In this document: in pieces, positions 25,813 to 35,699 of the stretch
Numbering within the stretch: position 1 is the first letter of the stretch
Layout: every line of letters starts with the position of its first letter
From: Cyclobacteriaceae bacterium
GTDB taxonomy: Bacteria > Bacteroidota > Bacteroidia > Cytophagales > Cyclobacteriaceae
Length of the DNA: 64,000 nt
Assembly (NCBI GenBank): GCA_019638275.1
Contig: JAHBUC010000002.1
Span: forward strand, 310,001 to 374,000
Direction: 5' to 3'
Notes under the pieces: model-generated
What the model saw: only the letters and a program-made list of their open reading frames with translations
What the model was told of the DNA's origin: nothing
Databases searched by the model: none
Position numbers and translations under genes: made by a program

Positions 25813-27180
25813 ATGAAAAAGATTATCGTTCTCATCATTGTTACTGCGTTACCCTTCATTACAAATGCTTCTCACTTACGCTGTGGATATATTTCAGTAA
25901 AGCGGCTAAGCAGTACAAATTTAACCTGCACAATAACATTGACTGTATTTGTTAATTCTGGTTCAGGTGTGGCATTTGGTAATGGTCATCTTAATTTCGG
26001 TGATGGCAGTACCCATGTCCTGATTCCGGAAAACTCCATTGTTGCTCGCCCAGACTTAGGTACCAACATCGGCATGGCCACATTTACAATTAACCATAGT
26101 TATGCAGGGCCGGGGCAATACAAGATCTCCTATATTGAAGCGAGCAGGAATGCTGGTATTTTAAATGTCGATAACTCTATCTCCACTCCTTTCATCACTG
26201 AAACAACTATAAACCTGGATCCATTTCTCGGGAAGTATGATACGCCTGACTTTCTGATTGAACCTTATTTTGTGGCAAAGCTGGGGAGCACTCTCTCTCT
26301 TTCTATTGGTGGGTACAGTAATGAAGATCTTGTAGTGTCTTATCAGTTAAGTGTCCCATCAGGTATTTCAACAAACAACTATCACCTTCCTGAAAATTTC
26401 AAAGTAAACCCACACAATGGCCTAATAACCTGGGATACCAAGTATCTTGATGGTTACTATGCCGGAGAATATTTATTTGCTGTTAAAATTCATCTCTCAA
26501 AATATATTGATGGGAATCTGTACCGGCTCTGTACAATGTTACGTGACTTTCAGATTATTCTGGTAGATGATGAACCTGGTGGTATGATCTCTGATAATGT
26601 AAATCTGGATGAAAACAATCGGATTTATCTATCGGAAGGAAACAGTAAAACAATCAAAATATTTTATGAACCTAATCTGTCAGAAAACACTTCAATTAGT
26701 GCCTACACTACACTGTCAGAAAACGCTGATGTATTTTCATTCTCCACCTATGATTCTACTGAAACAGATATAAAAGTCGGAATACTTACCCTTGCACCTA
26801 ACTCAACTATTGCTCGCGATAACCCTTACATAATAAGTATCCGGGGAGCACATAATATCGAAAGCAATACCATGTTTGCATCCGACATTGTTTATATGTT
26901 CTACACACGTGATCTGTATCCGGAGATTATTACCCGAACAGAGGATACATTAGAGGGCGTAACTGTAGCACCTAATCCTGTCACCGACTTTTTAAAAATT
27001 CAACTTACCCAACCACAATCCATTCAACTAACTCTACTCGACCAGTCCGGGAAAATTGTACTAAAGAATATCATCACCGAATCTTCCATAATTGACATGC
27101 GGGAATTTCTAAACGGGCTCTACCTAGTTGAAGTCCGAACAAGTCGGGGAAGGAGAGTTACAAAGGTTATCAAGCACTAA
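25813..27180 (+). CDS. Secreted T9SS cargo protein
   Basis: 455 residues. A signal peptide (IIVLIIVTALPFITNA) precedes an extracellular region opening with SHLRCGYISVKRL, the start found in large gliding-motility-associated surface proteins of the phylum. Strand-rich domains follow. The last 70 residues form a type A T9SS sorting domain: VTVAPNPVTDFLKIQL, LLDQSGKIVL, and LNGLYLVEVRTSRGRRVTKVIKH in parts, so the protein is exported by the type IX system and probably anchored or released at the surface. No enzyme motif. It is 3 bases after the PLP gene, and its last 4 bases overlap the convergent UPF0316 gene. Confidence 0.8.
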   Translation: MKKIIVLIIVTALPFITNASHLRCGYISVKRLSSTNLTCTITLTVFVNSGSGVAFGNGHLNFGDGSTHVLIPENSIVARPDLGTNIGMATFTINHSYAGPGQYKISYIEASRNAGILNVDNSISTPFITETTINLDPFLGKYDTPDFLIEPYFVAKLGSTLSLSIGGYSNEDLVVSYQLSVPSGISTNNYHLPENFKVNPHNGLITWDTKYLDGYYAGEYLFAVKIHLSKYIDGNLYRLCTMLRDFQIILVDDEPGGMISDNVNLDENNRIYLSEGNSKTIKIFYEPNLSENTSISAYTTLSENADVFSFSTYDSTETDIKVGILTLAPNSTIARDNPYIISIRGAHNIESNTMFASDIVYMFYTRDLYPEIITRTEDTLEGVTVAPNPVTDFLKIQLTQPQSIQLTLLDQSGKIVLKNIITESSIIDMREFLNGLYLVEVRTSRGRRVTKVIKH

Positions 27181-27785
27181 ACCCTCCTCCTGTCCTTCAA
27201 CCAACTGGCTATACTCCATCGCGTACTTTCCTGCACCACTGCACCACTTTCAGCTGCGCGGTTAACTTTTTCTACGGTATAAAATGCCGTGGGCAATATG
27301 CTTTTCATTTTGCTGAGCAACTCCTCCAGGTTCTCGCGAGGCAGTACCGTAAACACCAGGCTCTCGGGGCCATCAAAGCCTTCTGAATCCACGCGTGTAT
27401 ACCGAAACTGCTGGCTGTTTAAAAATGCAATCAACTCACTTATGTCTTTACGGGTTATAATCCGCACAATCACCTTGCCGTAGGCAATGCGTTCTTCAAT
27501 CATCATCCCTACCAAAATACCCATTGCAAAACCACCCGGGTAGGCAATGTAACACACCCAGTTATCGAGATGCTCGAAAATCTGACGGATGGCCATTAGC
27601 CAGATAAAGGATTCAAAAAAACCAAGCAGCGTGGCCGTAACCCTGCGGCCACCCAACACATATATAATCCGGATGGTGTTGATGGAAACATCCATGATCC
27701 GCGCCAGAAAAATGAGCAACGGAAGGATGACATACGCAAACAAATTCTCGGGTAGCCCAAGTGCTTCGGTAAAGAATGTTTCCAT
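27177..27785 (-). CDS. UPF0316/DUF2179 membrane protein
   Basis: 202 residues. Three transmembrane helices in the N-terminal half (AYVILPLLIFLARIMDVS; ATLLGFFESFIWLMAIRQIF; GGFAMGILVGMMIEERIA) and a soluble C-terminal DUF2179 domain (VIVRIITRKDISELIAFLNSQ, FTVLPRENLEELLSKMKSI in parts). The RIMDVSINTIR motif is the usual UPF0316 signature. Function unknown. The 3' end overlaps the T9SS gene by 4 bases; radA is just upstream (39 bases), so the two may share a transcript. Confidence 0.88.
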   Translation of the reverse strand: METFFTEALGLPENLFAYVILPLLIFLARIMDVSINTIRIIYVLGGRRVTATLLGFFESFIWLMAIRQIFEHLDNWVCYIAYPGGFAMGILVGMMIEERIAYGKVIVRIITRKDISELIAFLNSQQFRYTRVDSEGFDGPESLVFTVLPRENLEELLSKMKSILPTAFYTVEKVNRAAESGAVVQESTRWSIASWLKDRRRV

Positions 27786-27824
27786 AAAATAAATTGTGCG
27801 TAAAGATGGTCCTTCGCAAGGTTA

Positions 27825-29201
27825 CTAACCAAACAGATCCTGAAAAACCTCTGTTAATTTTCCGAACGACTTCACCGTGATTTTTGTCTTCTTCAAATCA
27901 ACCGACTTCTGGCCAAACCGGGAAATGTAGATTTCGGTAAACCCAAGTTTCTCCGCTTCTGAAATGCGTTGATCAATCCGGTTCACCGCGCGAAGTTCTC
28001 CTCCCAATCCAACTTCAGCAGCAAAACAGATTTTTTCTGAAACCGCTAGCTCCTCCAGTGAAGAAATCACTGAAACACAAACGGCCAGGTCGATAGCCGG
28101 GTCTTCCACACGAATGCCTCCAGCCATGTTCACAAATACATCGTGTACACCCATTTTAAACCCACACCGTTTTTCCAGCACGGCCAGTAACATGTTTAAT
28201 CGCTTTTGATCAAACCCAGTTGGTGTTCGCTGAGGCGTACCATACGAGGCTGGGCTTACCAGCGATTGAATCTCAATCAACAAGGGACGGTTGCCTTCTA
28301 TGGTGGCGCCAATGGTTGCCCCGCTCAACGGCCCGTCTTTTTGTGAGATTAAGATTTCAGAGGGATTGGAGACTTCGCGCAAGCCATTTCCTAGCATTTC
28401 ATAAATGCCAATTTCAGATGTGGAGCCAAAGCGGTTTTTGGTTGTACGTAAAATGCGATAAGCCAGATGGCGATCGCCTTCAAACTGAAGCACCGTGTCA
28501 ACCATATGTTCCAACACTTTCGGTCCGGCCAGCATACCATCTTTGGTGATATGGCCAACGAGAAAAACAGGTGTATCTGTTTCTTTGGCAAACTTCATTA
28601 GCTCACCAGCACATTGGCGCACCTGTCCGATGCTACCGGCAGTTGAATCCAATACATCCGAAAAAAGTGTTTGAATGGAGTCGATAATCACCAACTCGGG
28701 TTGAAGCTGCTTAATGCCTTGGAAAATATTTTGCGTGTTTGTTTCAGTGAAAATGTAACAGGCATCATTCTTTGATGCAGACAACCGATCGGCCCGCATT
28801 TTGATTTGCTGCTCACTTTCTTCACCCGACACATACAATACCTTCAGGTGTTTGAGCGACAGCGCCAACTGCAACATTAAGGTCGACTTGCCTATACCCG
28901 GTTCACCACCAATAAGAATTAATGAGCCTGGCACAATGCCTCCACCCAATACACGATTTAGTTCTTGATCAGTCGTAGCAATGCGGATTTCTTTACCTGA
29001 TTCAATTTCCTGTATGGTGCGTGGCTTGTTTGCTCTTCGCTTCTCATCATCCTGATGCCAACCCTGCCGAGCAGCAGATTCCTTTTTTACAACCTCTTCG
29101 GCAAATGTATTCCACTGGTTGCAAGAGGGGCATTTTCCCATCCATTTGGGCGACTCATGCCCACAGTTCTGACAGAAAAAAAGCGTTTTGGTTTTGGCCA
29201 C
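27825..29201 (-). CDS. radA: DNA repair protein RadA
   Basis: 458 residues; starts with GTG. A RecA-like ATPase that drives branch migration in recombination. Seen: an N-terminal four-Cys zinc finger (Cys10, Cys13, Cys24, Cys27), Walker A GGEPGIGKST (98-107), the RadA-specific KNRFG motif (255-259), and a C-terminal Lon-protease-like domain. Intact and normal length. No helicase-loader or phage context; it is a housekeeping gene in a run with the UPF0316 gene. Confidence 0.96.
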   Translation of the reverse strand: MAKTKTLFFCQNCGHESPKWMGKCPSCNQWNTFAEEVVKKESAARQGWHQDDEKRRANKPRTIQEIESGKEIRIATTDQELNRVLGGGIVPGSLILIGGEPGIGKSTLMLQLALSLKHLKVLYVSGEESEQQIKMRADRLSASKNDACYIFTETNTQNIFQGIKQLQPELVIIDSIQTLFSDVLDSTAGSIGQVRQCAGELMKFAKETDTPVFLVGHITKDGMLAGPKVLEHMVDTVLQFEGDRHLAYRILRTTKNRFGSTSEIGIYEMLGNGLREVSNPSEILISQKDGPLSGATIGATIEGNRPLLIEIQSLVSPASYGTPQRTPTGFDQKRLNMLLAVLEKRCGFKMGVHDVFVNMAGGIRVEDPAIDLAVCVSVISSLEELAVSEKICFAAEVGLGGELRAVNRIDQRISEAEKLGFTEIYISRFGQKSVDLKKTKITVKSFGKLTEVFQDLFG

Positions 29202-29316
29202 TAGCTAAAATTTATTTCGCTAAAAATACAGGAAAAGTCACATGGGGTTTGTAAGAATTCCATTTTTAAGTTTTTTTGTCGACATTAATGTCCCCTAAAC
29301 CAAAACTGTCCCAAAC

Positions 29317-31329
29317 ATGAAAAGGTTATTAATCATTGCTTTTGTAAGTATTGCCATTACTTCGTTTTGTCAGAAACCTCCTCTGAAATTCGGTGATGTA
29401 TCAGCAGAGGAGATCAACATGACTTCCTACTCATCAGACTCCTCCGCCTCAGCGGTTGTCCTATGTGATTACGGTTCTTCAACAATCTCGTACAACCAAT
29501 CCGACAATTGGTTTAAACTTGGCTTTGAGCGAATCACTCGTATTAAGATCTTAACAAAAGACGGCTATCAACATGCCGATTTTGAGGTCCTTCTTTATCA
29601 TAGTTCTTCTGCAAAAGAGAAACTAACCGGACTGAAGGTGGTTACTTACAATTTAGAAAACGGAAAAATTGTGGAAACCAAAATGAAGTCCGATGGGGTT
29701 TTTGAAGAAAAGTATGATCAAAACATCGATCTGATCAAGTTTACTGCACCTAATGTAAAGGAGGGTTCAGTGGTTGAAGTCTCATACAAGATTACATCTG
29801 ATTTTCTGCATTATTTCAGAGACTGGGAATTTCAATCTACAATACCAGTGGTGTGGAGCGAATACCGTGCAGCCATTCCTGAATACTTCAATTATGAAAA
29901 GTTTATGCAGGGATATATTACTCCCTATGTAAATGAGTCAAAGGAAATGCCGAAAAGCATTCTAATTACTTCAAAGGAACGCTCTGAGGGTAGAGTAACC
30001 CAAACAAGCTTTCAGACTGATAAAATCGACTACAAAGAGATCAACCACAGATGGGTGAGTAAAGATGTTCCGGCTTTTCGAAGTGAACCTTACATGACGT
30101 CAAGCCAAGACTATATCTCAAAGATCAATTTTGAACTAGCATACTACAAATTCCCAAACCAGCCTATTAAAAATGTTATGGGTACCTGGGCCGATTTGAA
30201 CAAATCTTTTTTAGAAAGTGAAAATTTTGGTGGAGCCGTTAAGGGCTCAGGGTTTTTGAAAAAGATAACTGAGGAAGTAACAGCAGACGCTAACACACCG
30301 AAAGATAAGGTTACTAAGATTTACAATTTTGTATCAAACAACATTGAGTGGGACGGAACTAGTCGAAAGTTCCTGAATGATGATAATCTGAAAAATGCGC
30401 TTGATAAAAAGAAGGGCAGCTCATCGCATATAAATCTTATGTTGGTGTCAATGCTTCAAAAAGCCGGATTGACAGCTCACCCGGTTCTTTTGAGTACGAG
30501 AAGCAATGGGTTTGTTCGCGAAAATTTTGCTTTGTCATCACAATTCAATTACGTTATTGCTTTGGTTATCATTGATGGAAACCGCATATTGCTTGACGCA
30601 ACTGATCGCCTTTTGCCAATCGGAGTCTTGCCAGAACGCTGCTTAAATGGCCGGGGGTATGTGATCGCTCAAGATAATCCTGGTTGGATTGAGTTAAGCG
30701 CTCCCAAATCAAAAGTTATTTCAGCGGCTGAACTTACGCTTAACAAAAATGGTGAATTTGAGGGCAAATTAAAGATAACCAGTAATGGGTATTCAGCCAG
30801 AAGGTTCCGTTATGCATATCTTTCGAAAGGAGAAGAGGATTACATGAAAAACTTTGAGCCAGCAAAAACATTAGCTATCACATCAAAGGAGTTTATTAAC
30901 CTAAAAGATATAAACGAATCCTTTGAGGAGCTGTATGATTTTACCTGGGAAGAAGACAATAGCACAGGAAACACATTGTTTATTTCGCCTATACTCCATC
31001 TTCAGGAGTCAGTTAATCCATTTAAACTTGAAAAGAGAGACTACCCCGTTGATTTTGGAAGTGCTTTTGATAAAGTCTATACATTGAAATTACAGCTGCC
31101 AGAGAACTATGAATTTGATGAGGTGCCCGAGAGTAAAGTGATTTCTTTGCCTGGAAATGCCGGACGTTTTATCTACAATACTCAGGTAACTGGCAACACC
31201 TTAAGTCTTACCAGCATGCTAAATATAAACAAGGGCATGTTTACCCAAGATGAATACCCTGTACTTCGTGAGTTCTACAATATCATAGTAGCAAAACAAG
31301 CAGAGCAAGTAGTTTTGAAGAAAAAATAA
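29317..31329 (+). CDS. DUF3857 and transglutaminase-like protein, probable catalytic loss
   Basis: 670 residues, secreted (signal LIIAFVSIAITSFC). Layout: DUF3857 in the first third, a transglutaminase-like core near residues 290-430, then a C-terminal DUF2569-free beta-rich region. The core aligns in shape with true transglutaminases, but where the nucleophilic Cys is expected the sequence is KKGSSSHINLMLV (residues 365-377), and the later FNYVIALV has Tyr where His is usual. So it is probably a non-catalytic relative, as in other members of this group. It lies 6 bases before the second DUF3857 gene and the pair is likely one transcript. Confidence 0.8.
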   Translation: MKRLLIIAFVSIAITSFCQKPPLKFGDVSAEEINMTSYSSDSSASAVVLCDYGSSTISYNQSDNWFKLGFERITRIKILTKDGYQHADFEVLLYHSSSAKEKLTGLKVVTYNLENGKIVETKMKSDGVFEEKYDQNIDLIKFTAPNVKEGSVVEVSYKITSDFLHYFRDWEFQSTIPVVWSEYRAAIPEYFNYEKFMQGYITPYVNESKEMPKSILITSKERSEGRVTQTSFQTDKIDYKEINHRWVSKDVPAFRSEPYMTSSQDYISKINFELAYYKFPNQPIKNVMGTWADLNKSFLESENFGGAVKGSGFLKKITEEVTADANTPKDKVTKIYNFVSNNIEWDGTSRKFLNDDNLKNALDKKKGSSSHINLMLVSMLQKAGLTAHPVLLSTRSNGFVRENFALSSQFNYVIALVIIDGNRILLDATDRLLPIGVLPERCLNGRGYVIAQDNPGWIELSAPKSKVISAAELTLNKNGEFEGKLKITSNGYSARRFRYAYLSKGEEDYMKNFEPAKTLAITSKEFINLKDINESFEELYDFTWEEDNSTGNTLFISPILHLQESVNPFKLEKRDYPVDFGSAFDKVYTLKLQLPENYEFDEVPESKVISLPGNAGRFIYNTQVTGNTLSLTSMLNINKGMFTQDEYPVLREFYNIIVAKQAEQVVLKKK

Positions 31330-31335
31330 TCTGCC

Positions 31336-33246
31336 ATGAGGATTCTCATTCTACTCTGTTGTCTTGCTACTATCAGTATGCAGACATTTAGCCAAAAGAA
31401 GTATGCGATAAGCTTGATTCCGGAAGACCTAAGAAAGGATGTTCACGTGGTTGTTCGTGAAGATCATACGACTTTCCGTTTACACTCACGGTCAAAAGCA
31501 ACATACTCCGTTAAAATGGTAGCTACTATACTTAATGGTAACGGAAAATCGTACGCTAAACCCGTTGTTGACTACGATAAACTTAGAAAGGTTACTTCTT
31601 TTAAAGGAAGTGTGTATGATGGAAGTGGTGGACTGATTCGCAAGTTGAAATCAAGTGAAATTGAGGACCGTAGTGCGTACGATGGCTACAGCCTATTTAG
31701 CGACAATCGCTATAAATCGGCTGACCTGAGCCATAGTGTTTATCCCTATACCATAGAATTCGAGTATGAGGTTGAATTCCGGTTTCTATACGCAATCCCC
31801 GGTTCTGCACTTGTACCTGGTGAAAAAGTATCTGTAGAGAATTTCTCCTATACGCTGATCTTCCCTCCCGACCTTGCACCAAGGTATAAGCTTATCAATA
31901 TTGATTCTCCTCCTAAGCATGATAAAAATAGCGATGGGACTGAATCCCTTAGTTGGGCATTCAAAAATCTTCACCCTATAAAGGTTGAGCCCCACGGCCC
32001 ATTTGTTCACGAACAAATTTCGAGAATTATGGCAGCTCCAAGCGGCTTTGAATATGAGGGATATGTTGGCGACATGAGTACTTGGGAGAGCTATGGCCTT
32101 TGGAAAAATAAGCTCCTTGAGGGACGTGATGCCCTTCCTTTAGAAACTCAACAAACGATAAAAAGTATCACTAATAGTTTGCCTACTTCCGAAGAAAAAG
32201 TCAAAGTGCTCTACGAATATCTTCAAAACAAAACAAGATATGTAAGCATTGCTCTTGGCATTGGGGGCTTACAGCCCTTCGAAGCATCTCTGGTGGATAA
32301 AGTTGGATATGGTGATTGTAAAGCCTTATCAAATTATATGATTTCTATGCTTAATGTGATAGGCGTAAAAGGATATTACTCTTCGATTAAAGCTGGAGAC
32401 TTTAGGGATGATCTGATTCTTGATTTTCCAAGCCATCAAAGTAATCATATAATTGTTGCCGTACCACTTCAGTCTGATACCTTATGGCTAGAATGCACAA
32501 ATCAAAGTTCTCCATTTGGTTACCTGGGTCATTTCACCGGAAACCGTATGGCCCTTTTGCATACTGAGTCTGGGGGAGTTTGGGCAAATACCCCCAAGTA
32601 CACACATGAAACAAATTTTCAAGTCCGAACTGGTGACGTTTATGTTGAAGCTAATGGAGATGCCAGGAGTGCTGTGAAGACCACCTATTCTGGCTTAAAG
32701 TATGAACATCAAGACCTGAATTTCTACCTGAGCAAGGGCGCAGAGGATCAGAAAAAATGGATCTTAAGGTCCACAGCTATTCCCAGTTTCGATATTAATT
32801 CGTTTTCAATAACGAATCATAAAAACAAGATACCATCTGCTGTTGTCTCGCTTGATTTAACGCTCAGAAGATTCTCAACTGTGAGCGGCAAACGTCTATC
32901 CCTAAATCCTAACCTAATGAACCGTTCCTCCTTTATACCTGAAAAGGTTGAAAATCGAAGGACGAATGTGTATCAAAGATTGGGGTTCACGGATATAGAT
33001 ACTATAACGTATCATTTGCCCGATAATATTTATCCTGAATTTCTACCTGATCCTGTAAAAATTGTCTCTCCTTTTGGAGTATATGAATCTACGATTAAGA
33101 TTAATGAAGGGAACGTGATCTACATTCGTAAAATGCAAGTGTACAAGGGTGAGTTTCCGGCCAGTTTATACAATGACATGATCGACTTTTATAAAGCTGT
33201 AAACAGGGCTGATAATCAAAAACTAGTGTTCCTCACGAAGACCTAA
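31336..33246 (+). CDS. DUF3857 and transglutaminase-domain protein, catalytic type
   Basis: 636 residues, signal peptide (ILLCCLATISMQTFSQ). DUF3857 is in the first part, then the transglutaminase core. The active Cys is Cys328 in GYGDCKALSNYM and the His is His371 in SNHIIVAVPL; the third residue is in LWLECTNQ. This is therefore a likely active papain-like transglutaminase or peptidase in the periplasm or surface. The substrate is not known. Compared with the upstream gene it keeps the Cys and His. Its last 4 bases overlap the convergent gene at 33243. Confidence 0.85.
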   Translation: MRILILLCCLATISMQTFSQKKYAISLIPEDLRKDVHVVVREDHTTFRLHSRSKATYSVKMVATILNGNGKSYAKPVVDYDKLRKVTSFKGSVYDGSGGLIRKLKSSEIEDRSAYDGYSLFSDNRYKSADLSHSVYPYTIEFEYEVEFRFLYAIPGSALVPGEKVSVENFSYTLIFPPDLAPRYKLINIDSPPKHDKNSDGTESLSWAFKNLHPIKVEPHGPFVHEQISRIMAAPSGFEYEGYVGDMSTWESYGLWKNKLLEGRDALPLETQQTIKSITNSLPTSEEKVKVLYEYLQNKTRYVSIALGIGGLQPFEASLVDKVGYGDCKALSNYMISMLNVIGVKGYYSSIKAGDFRDDLILDFPSHQSNHIIVAVPLQSDTLWLECTNQSSPFGYLGHFTGNRMALLHTESGGVWANTPKYTHETNFQVRTGDVYVEANGDARSAVKTTYSGLKYEHQDLNFYLSKGAEDQKKWILRSTAIPSFDINSFSITNHKNKIPSAVVSLDLTLRRFSTVSGKRLSLNPNLMNRSSFIPEKVENRRTNVYQRLGFTDIDTITYHLPDNIYPEFLPDPVKIVSPFGVYESTIKINEGNVIYIRKMQVYKGEFPASLYNDMIDFYKAVNRADNQKLVFLTKT

Positions 33247-33935
33247 AGATTCTCAGCAATGTATTCGAACAAAAACTGAACCTCATAATAGTCATTGAAG
33301 TCAACTTTATTCTTCTTGAAAAACGTACTCAGTTTGTTCTCCAGGCTTGGGAAAGATCGAATGATCCCCTTTTTAGTCTGAGGAATTTCTCTAAAACCTT
33401 TCAAGTCTTTAATGTAATAGATGAGCGAAGATTTAAATTCATCGTATCGGCTTTCAGAGGTGTTGTAGGCACCCCCTAACTCAGCCCGCCTTATCGATTT
33501 ACTAACTTTGCAATAAAACGCTGTCTCCCCTTCAACCAATTCCAACAGGAAGGTGGCGAGTCCATTGACTGATTGCTTAACGAATCTAAATTCGCGGGAG
33601 CCATCACGCAATACAAACTTTTGCACCAAATCCTTCCTTACAACCATATTTGATGAGGTCCGTTCACTTTTTGCAATCAGGTTGTCTGAAACTGCATCAT
33701 AGTTGATTAATACGTTCTGGTAAACCTCCTTATTTTTTAGCTCAACCACTCCTGGGGAAAAGTCTTCAAAAAATGTATAGTGTCCCCGAACCCCCTCGTA
33801 ACGATTGTCAAACGTCTGAATAGTATTACCTGAAAGATTGAAAGGAAAACTATTTGCTGGCAAGTCTGAAACTTGCTGAGAGCAAGCAACTGTTGCGCTT
33901 AAAACAGAAAATGTTAGGATCAATATACTTTTCAT
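33243..33935 (-). CDS. Secreted hypothetical protein
   Basis: 230 residues with a signal peptide (ILILTFSVLSATVAC, weak lipobox or SPI site). The mature part holds a run of predicted strands (IQTFDNRYEGVRGHYTFFEDF; GVVELKNKEVYQNVLINYD), then a C-terminal helix-rich section ending ALENK/STFFKKNKVDFNDYYEVQFLFEYIAENL in parts. No recognised family. Convergent overlap of 4 bases with the second DUF3857 gene. The SDR gene follows 6 bases upstream of its start, so the two may share a transcript. Confidence 0.7.
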   Translation of the reverse strand: MKSILILTFSVLSATVACSQQVSDLPANSFPFNLSGNTIQTFDNRYEGVRGHYTFFEDFSPGVVELKNKEVYQNVLINYDAVSDNLIAKSERTSSNMVVRKDLVQKFVLRDGSREFRFVKQSVNGLATFLLELVEGETAFYCKVSKSIRRAELGGAYNTSESRYDEFKSSLIYYIKDLKGFREIPQTKKGIIRSFPSLENKLSTFFKKNKVDFNDYYEVQFLFEYIAENL

Positions 33936-33941
33936 AGATAA

Positions 33942-34748
33942 CTATTTTACAGGTGCATGTGCCTCGCGAGCCATAGCGTTAAATACGAGTCTGTCCGCCA
34001 ACCAGGGCCACCACTTATTAAAAAACACGGCCAGCTTACCCTCTAAAGTTAAAATAATAATTTGCTTGCGCTTTACCGTGGCCCGATAAATGTGCCGTGC
34101 ACATTCCTGAGGAGACATCTCCTTGCTCTCTTCTCGTGGAGATTCCTTTTGCTCACGTCCATCTGCCAGCAAGGCGCGCATTCTGATATTCGTAGAAGTG
34201 AACCCGGGGCAAGCGGTTAATACATGAACTCCTTTTTTCAGATACTCTGTCCGCAATACTTCCAAAAAACCATTGAGCGCAAATTTTGATGCCGAGTAGC
34301 CCGTTCGCCCCGGTAATCCCCGATAGCCAGCAATGGACGAGATACCCACAATGGAACCTTTGTTCTTTACGATTTCTGGCAGACAGTAATGGGTGGCATA
34401 AAGTGCTCCATAAAAATTTATATCCATCACCTTTTTAATCACCTCAATTCGCACATCTTGAAAAGCAGCCCGCATGGAAATGCCAGCATTATTCACCAAC
34501 ACATCAATTCGACCAAATTGACGAATCGTTTCTTCTGCCATTCTTCTGTTATCATCTTCCAGGCTAACATCTGCATGTATTCCTAATGCCTCAATCCCCG
34601 CGGCCTGTAATTCTTTCTCCGTTGCTTTGAGATCCGTGGCATTTCTCCCGGTAATCACAATTCGCGAACCGTGACGGCCAAACTCAAAAGCCAGGGCTTT
34701 GCCAATTCCGGAAGTGCCTCCGGTGATGATAACAACTTTATCCTTCAT
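33942..34748 (-). CDS. Short-chain dehydrogenase/reductase
   Basis: 268 residues from the ATG at 34748; the longer frame to 34802 adds a basic extension that is not needed. NAD(P)-binding GGTSGIGKAL (residues 10-19), NNAG (87-90), and the catalytic Ser138, Tyr151 and Lys155 in SSIAG and GYSASK are all present. The C-terminal region (RKQIIILTLEGKLAVFF, WWPWL) resembles membrane-associated SDRs of the DHRS7 type. Substrate unknown. It precedes the acyltransferase gene in the opposite direction and is close upstream of the secreted unknown. Confidence 0.88.
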   Translation of the reverse strand: MKDKVVIITGGTSGIGKALAFEFGRHGSRIVITGRNATDLKATEKELQAAGIEALGIHADVSLEDDNRRMAEETIRQFGRIDVLVNNAGISMRAAFQDVRIEVIKKVMDINFYGALYATHYCLPEIVKNKGSIVGISSIAGYRGLPGRTGYSASKFALNGFLEVLRTEYLKKGVHVLTACPGFTSTNIRMRALLADGREQKESPREESKEMSPQECARHIYRATVKRKQIIILTLEGKLAVFFNKWWPWLADRLVFNAMAREAHAPVK

Positions 34749-34838
34749 AAGAGTGAGTGATCCGGATTGCCTTTTCACTCGTTTAATCATCAAAAATAGC
34801 AATACTTATTTAACTTGTTGGCCCGTTTAACAGCGAAC

Positions 34839-35699
34839 ATGTTATTTCTCAAACTCATCTCACGTTTACCCTTCACCGCCCTTTACCTGGCGGCCGATAT
34901 CCTGTTTCTGTTGAGCTACCATGTGATACGATACAGAAGGGGGTTGGTTAGAAAAAATCTTAAAAATTCATTCCCGAGCCTTTCAAAATCTGAGCTAAAA
35001 AAAATTGAACGGAATTTTTACTTGAACCTCTGCGACTATGCAGTTGAAACCTTAAAGCTTCTTACCATTTCCAGATTGGAACTGAAGAGCCGAATGGTGT
35101 ATACTAATCCAGAAATGCTTGACGAATACAAAGAAAAAAATCAATCTATCTTATTGCTTTCTTCGCACCAGTTTAATTGGGAGTGGCTGCTCGTTTCTGG
35201 AAATCTTTGGTTAGATATTCCCATCGATTTTGTTTACCAGCCCATCAACACCAGGTTTATTGACAACCTGATGCAAACCTGCCGTATGCGCTTCGGTGGG
35301 CATGCCATAAAACGAAATGAGGTTGCCCGTGAACTGGTTAAACGAAAAAATGTTTTGCGCGGAATTGCCATTGTTGCCGACCAATATCCGGGCAAAAAGC
35401 AAAACAAAAAATTCGAAACCACCTTCCTTAACCAAGCAACGGTATTCTTTTATGGAAGCCAGCAAATGGCTAGCCTGACTCAGTACCCGGTGCTTTACGG
35501 ATCGATAAAAAAAGTAAAGCGCGGATACTATACCTGCACACTGGTTAAAGTTGCGGAACCCCCTTATACACCCGATTCGGAGGATGTAATTAACAACTAT
35601 GCGAAGATTGTTGAATCGGTCATACAAAGAGATCCTGCCGGATGGTTATGGTCGCATAACCGTTGGAAAAAACGACACCTGAAAAAAGCTGAATCTTAA
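34839..35699 (+). CDS. Lysophospholipid/lipid A acyltransferase family protein (LpxL-like)
   Basis: 286 residues from the ATG at 34839; an upstream TTG at 34815 is possible. An N-terminal membrane segment (LPFTALYLAADILFLLSYHVI) is followed by the acyltransferase motif H110-x4-E115 in SSHQFNWEW, then FVYQPINTRFIDNLM, and an ADQYPGKKQNK stretch. It transfers an acyl chain to a lipid A precursor or a related lipid. The exact substrate is not fixed. Its last 4 bases overlap the stop of the convergent SNF2 helicase. Single gene. Confidence 0.9.
   Translation: MLFLKLISRLPFTALYLAADILFLLSYHVIRYRRGLVRKNLKNSFPSLSKSELKKIERNFYLNLCDYAVETLKLLTISRLELKSRMVYTNPEMLDEYKEKNQSILLLSSHQFNWEWLLVSGNLWLDIPIDFVYQPINTRFIDNLMQTCRMRFGGHAIKRNEVARELVKRKNVLRGIAIVADQYPGKKQNKKFETTFLNQATVFFYGSQQMASLTQYPVLYGSIKKVKRGYYTCTLVKVAEPPYTPDSEDVINNYAKIVESVIQRDPAGWLWSHNRWKKRHLKKAES

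Noticed and set aside
29281..29292. GACATTAATGTC, a perfect 12-base palindrome before the first DUF3857 gene
   Set aside because: Short palindromes of this size are expected by chance in AT-rich DNA, and it has no second copy or other support.
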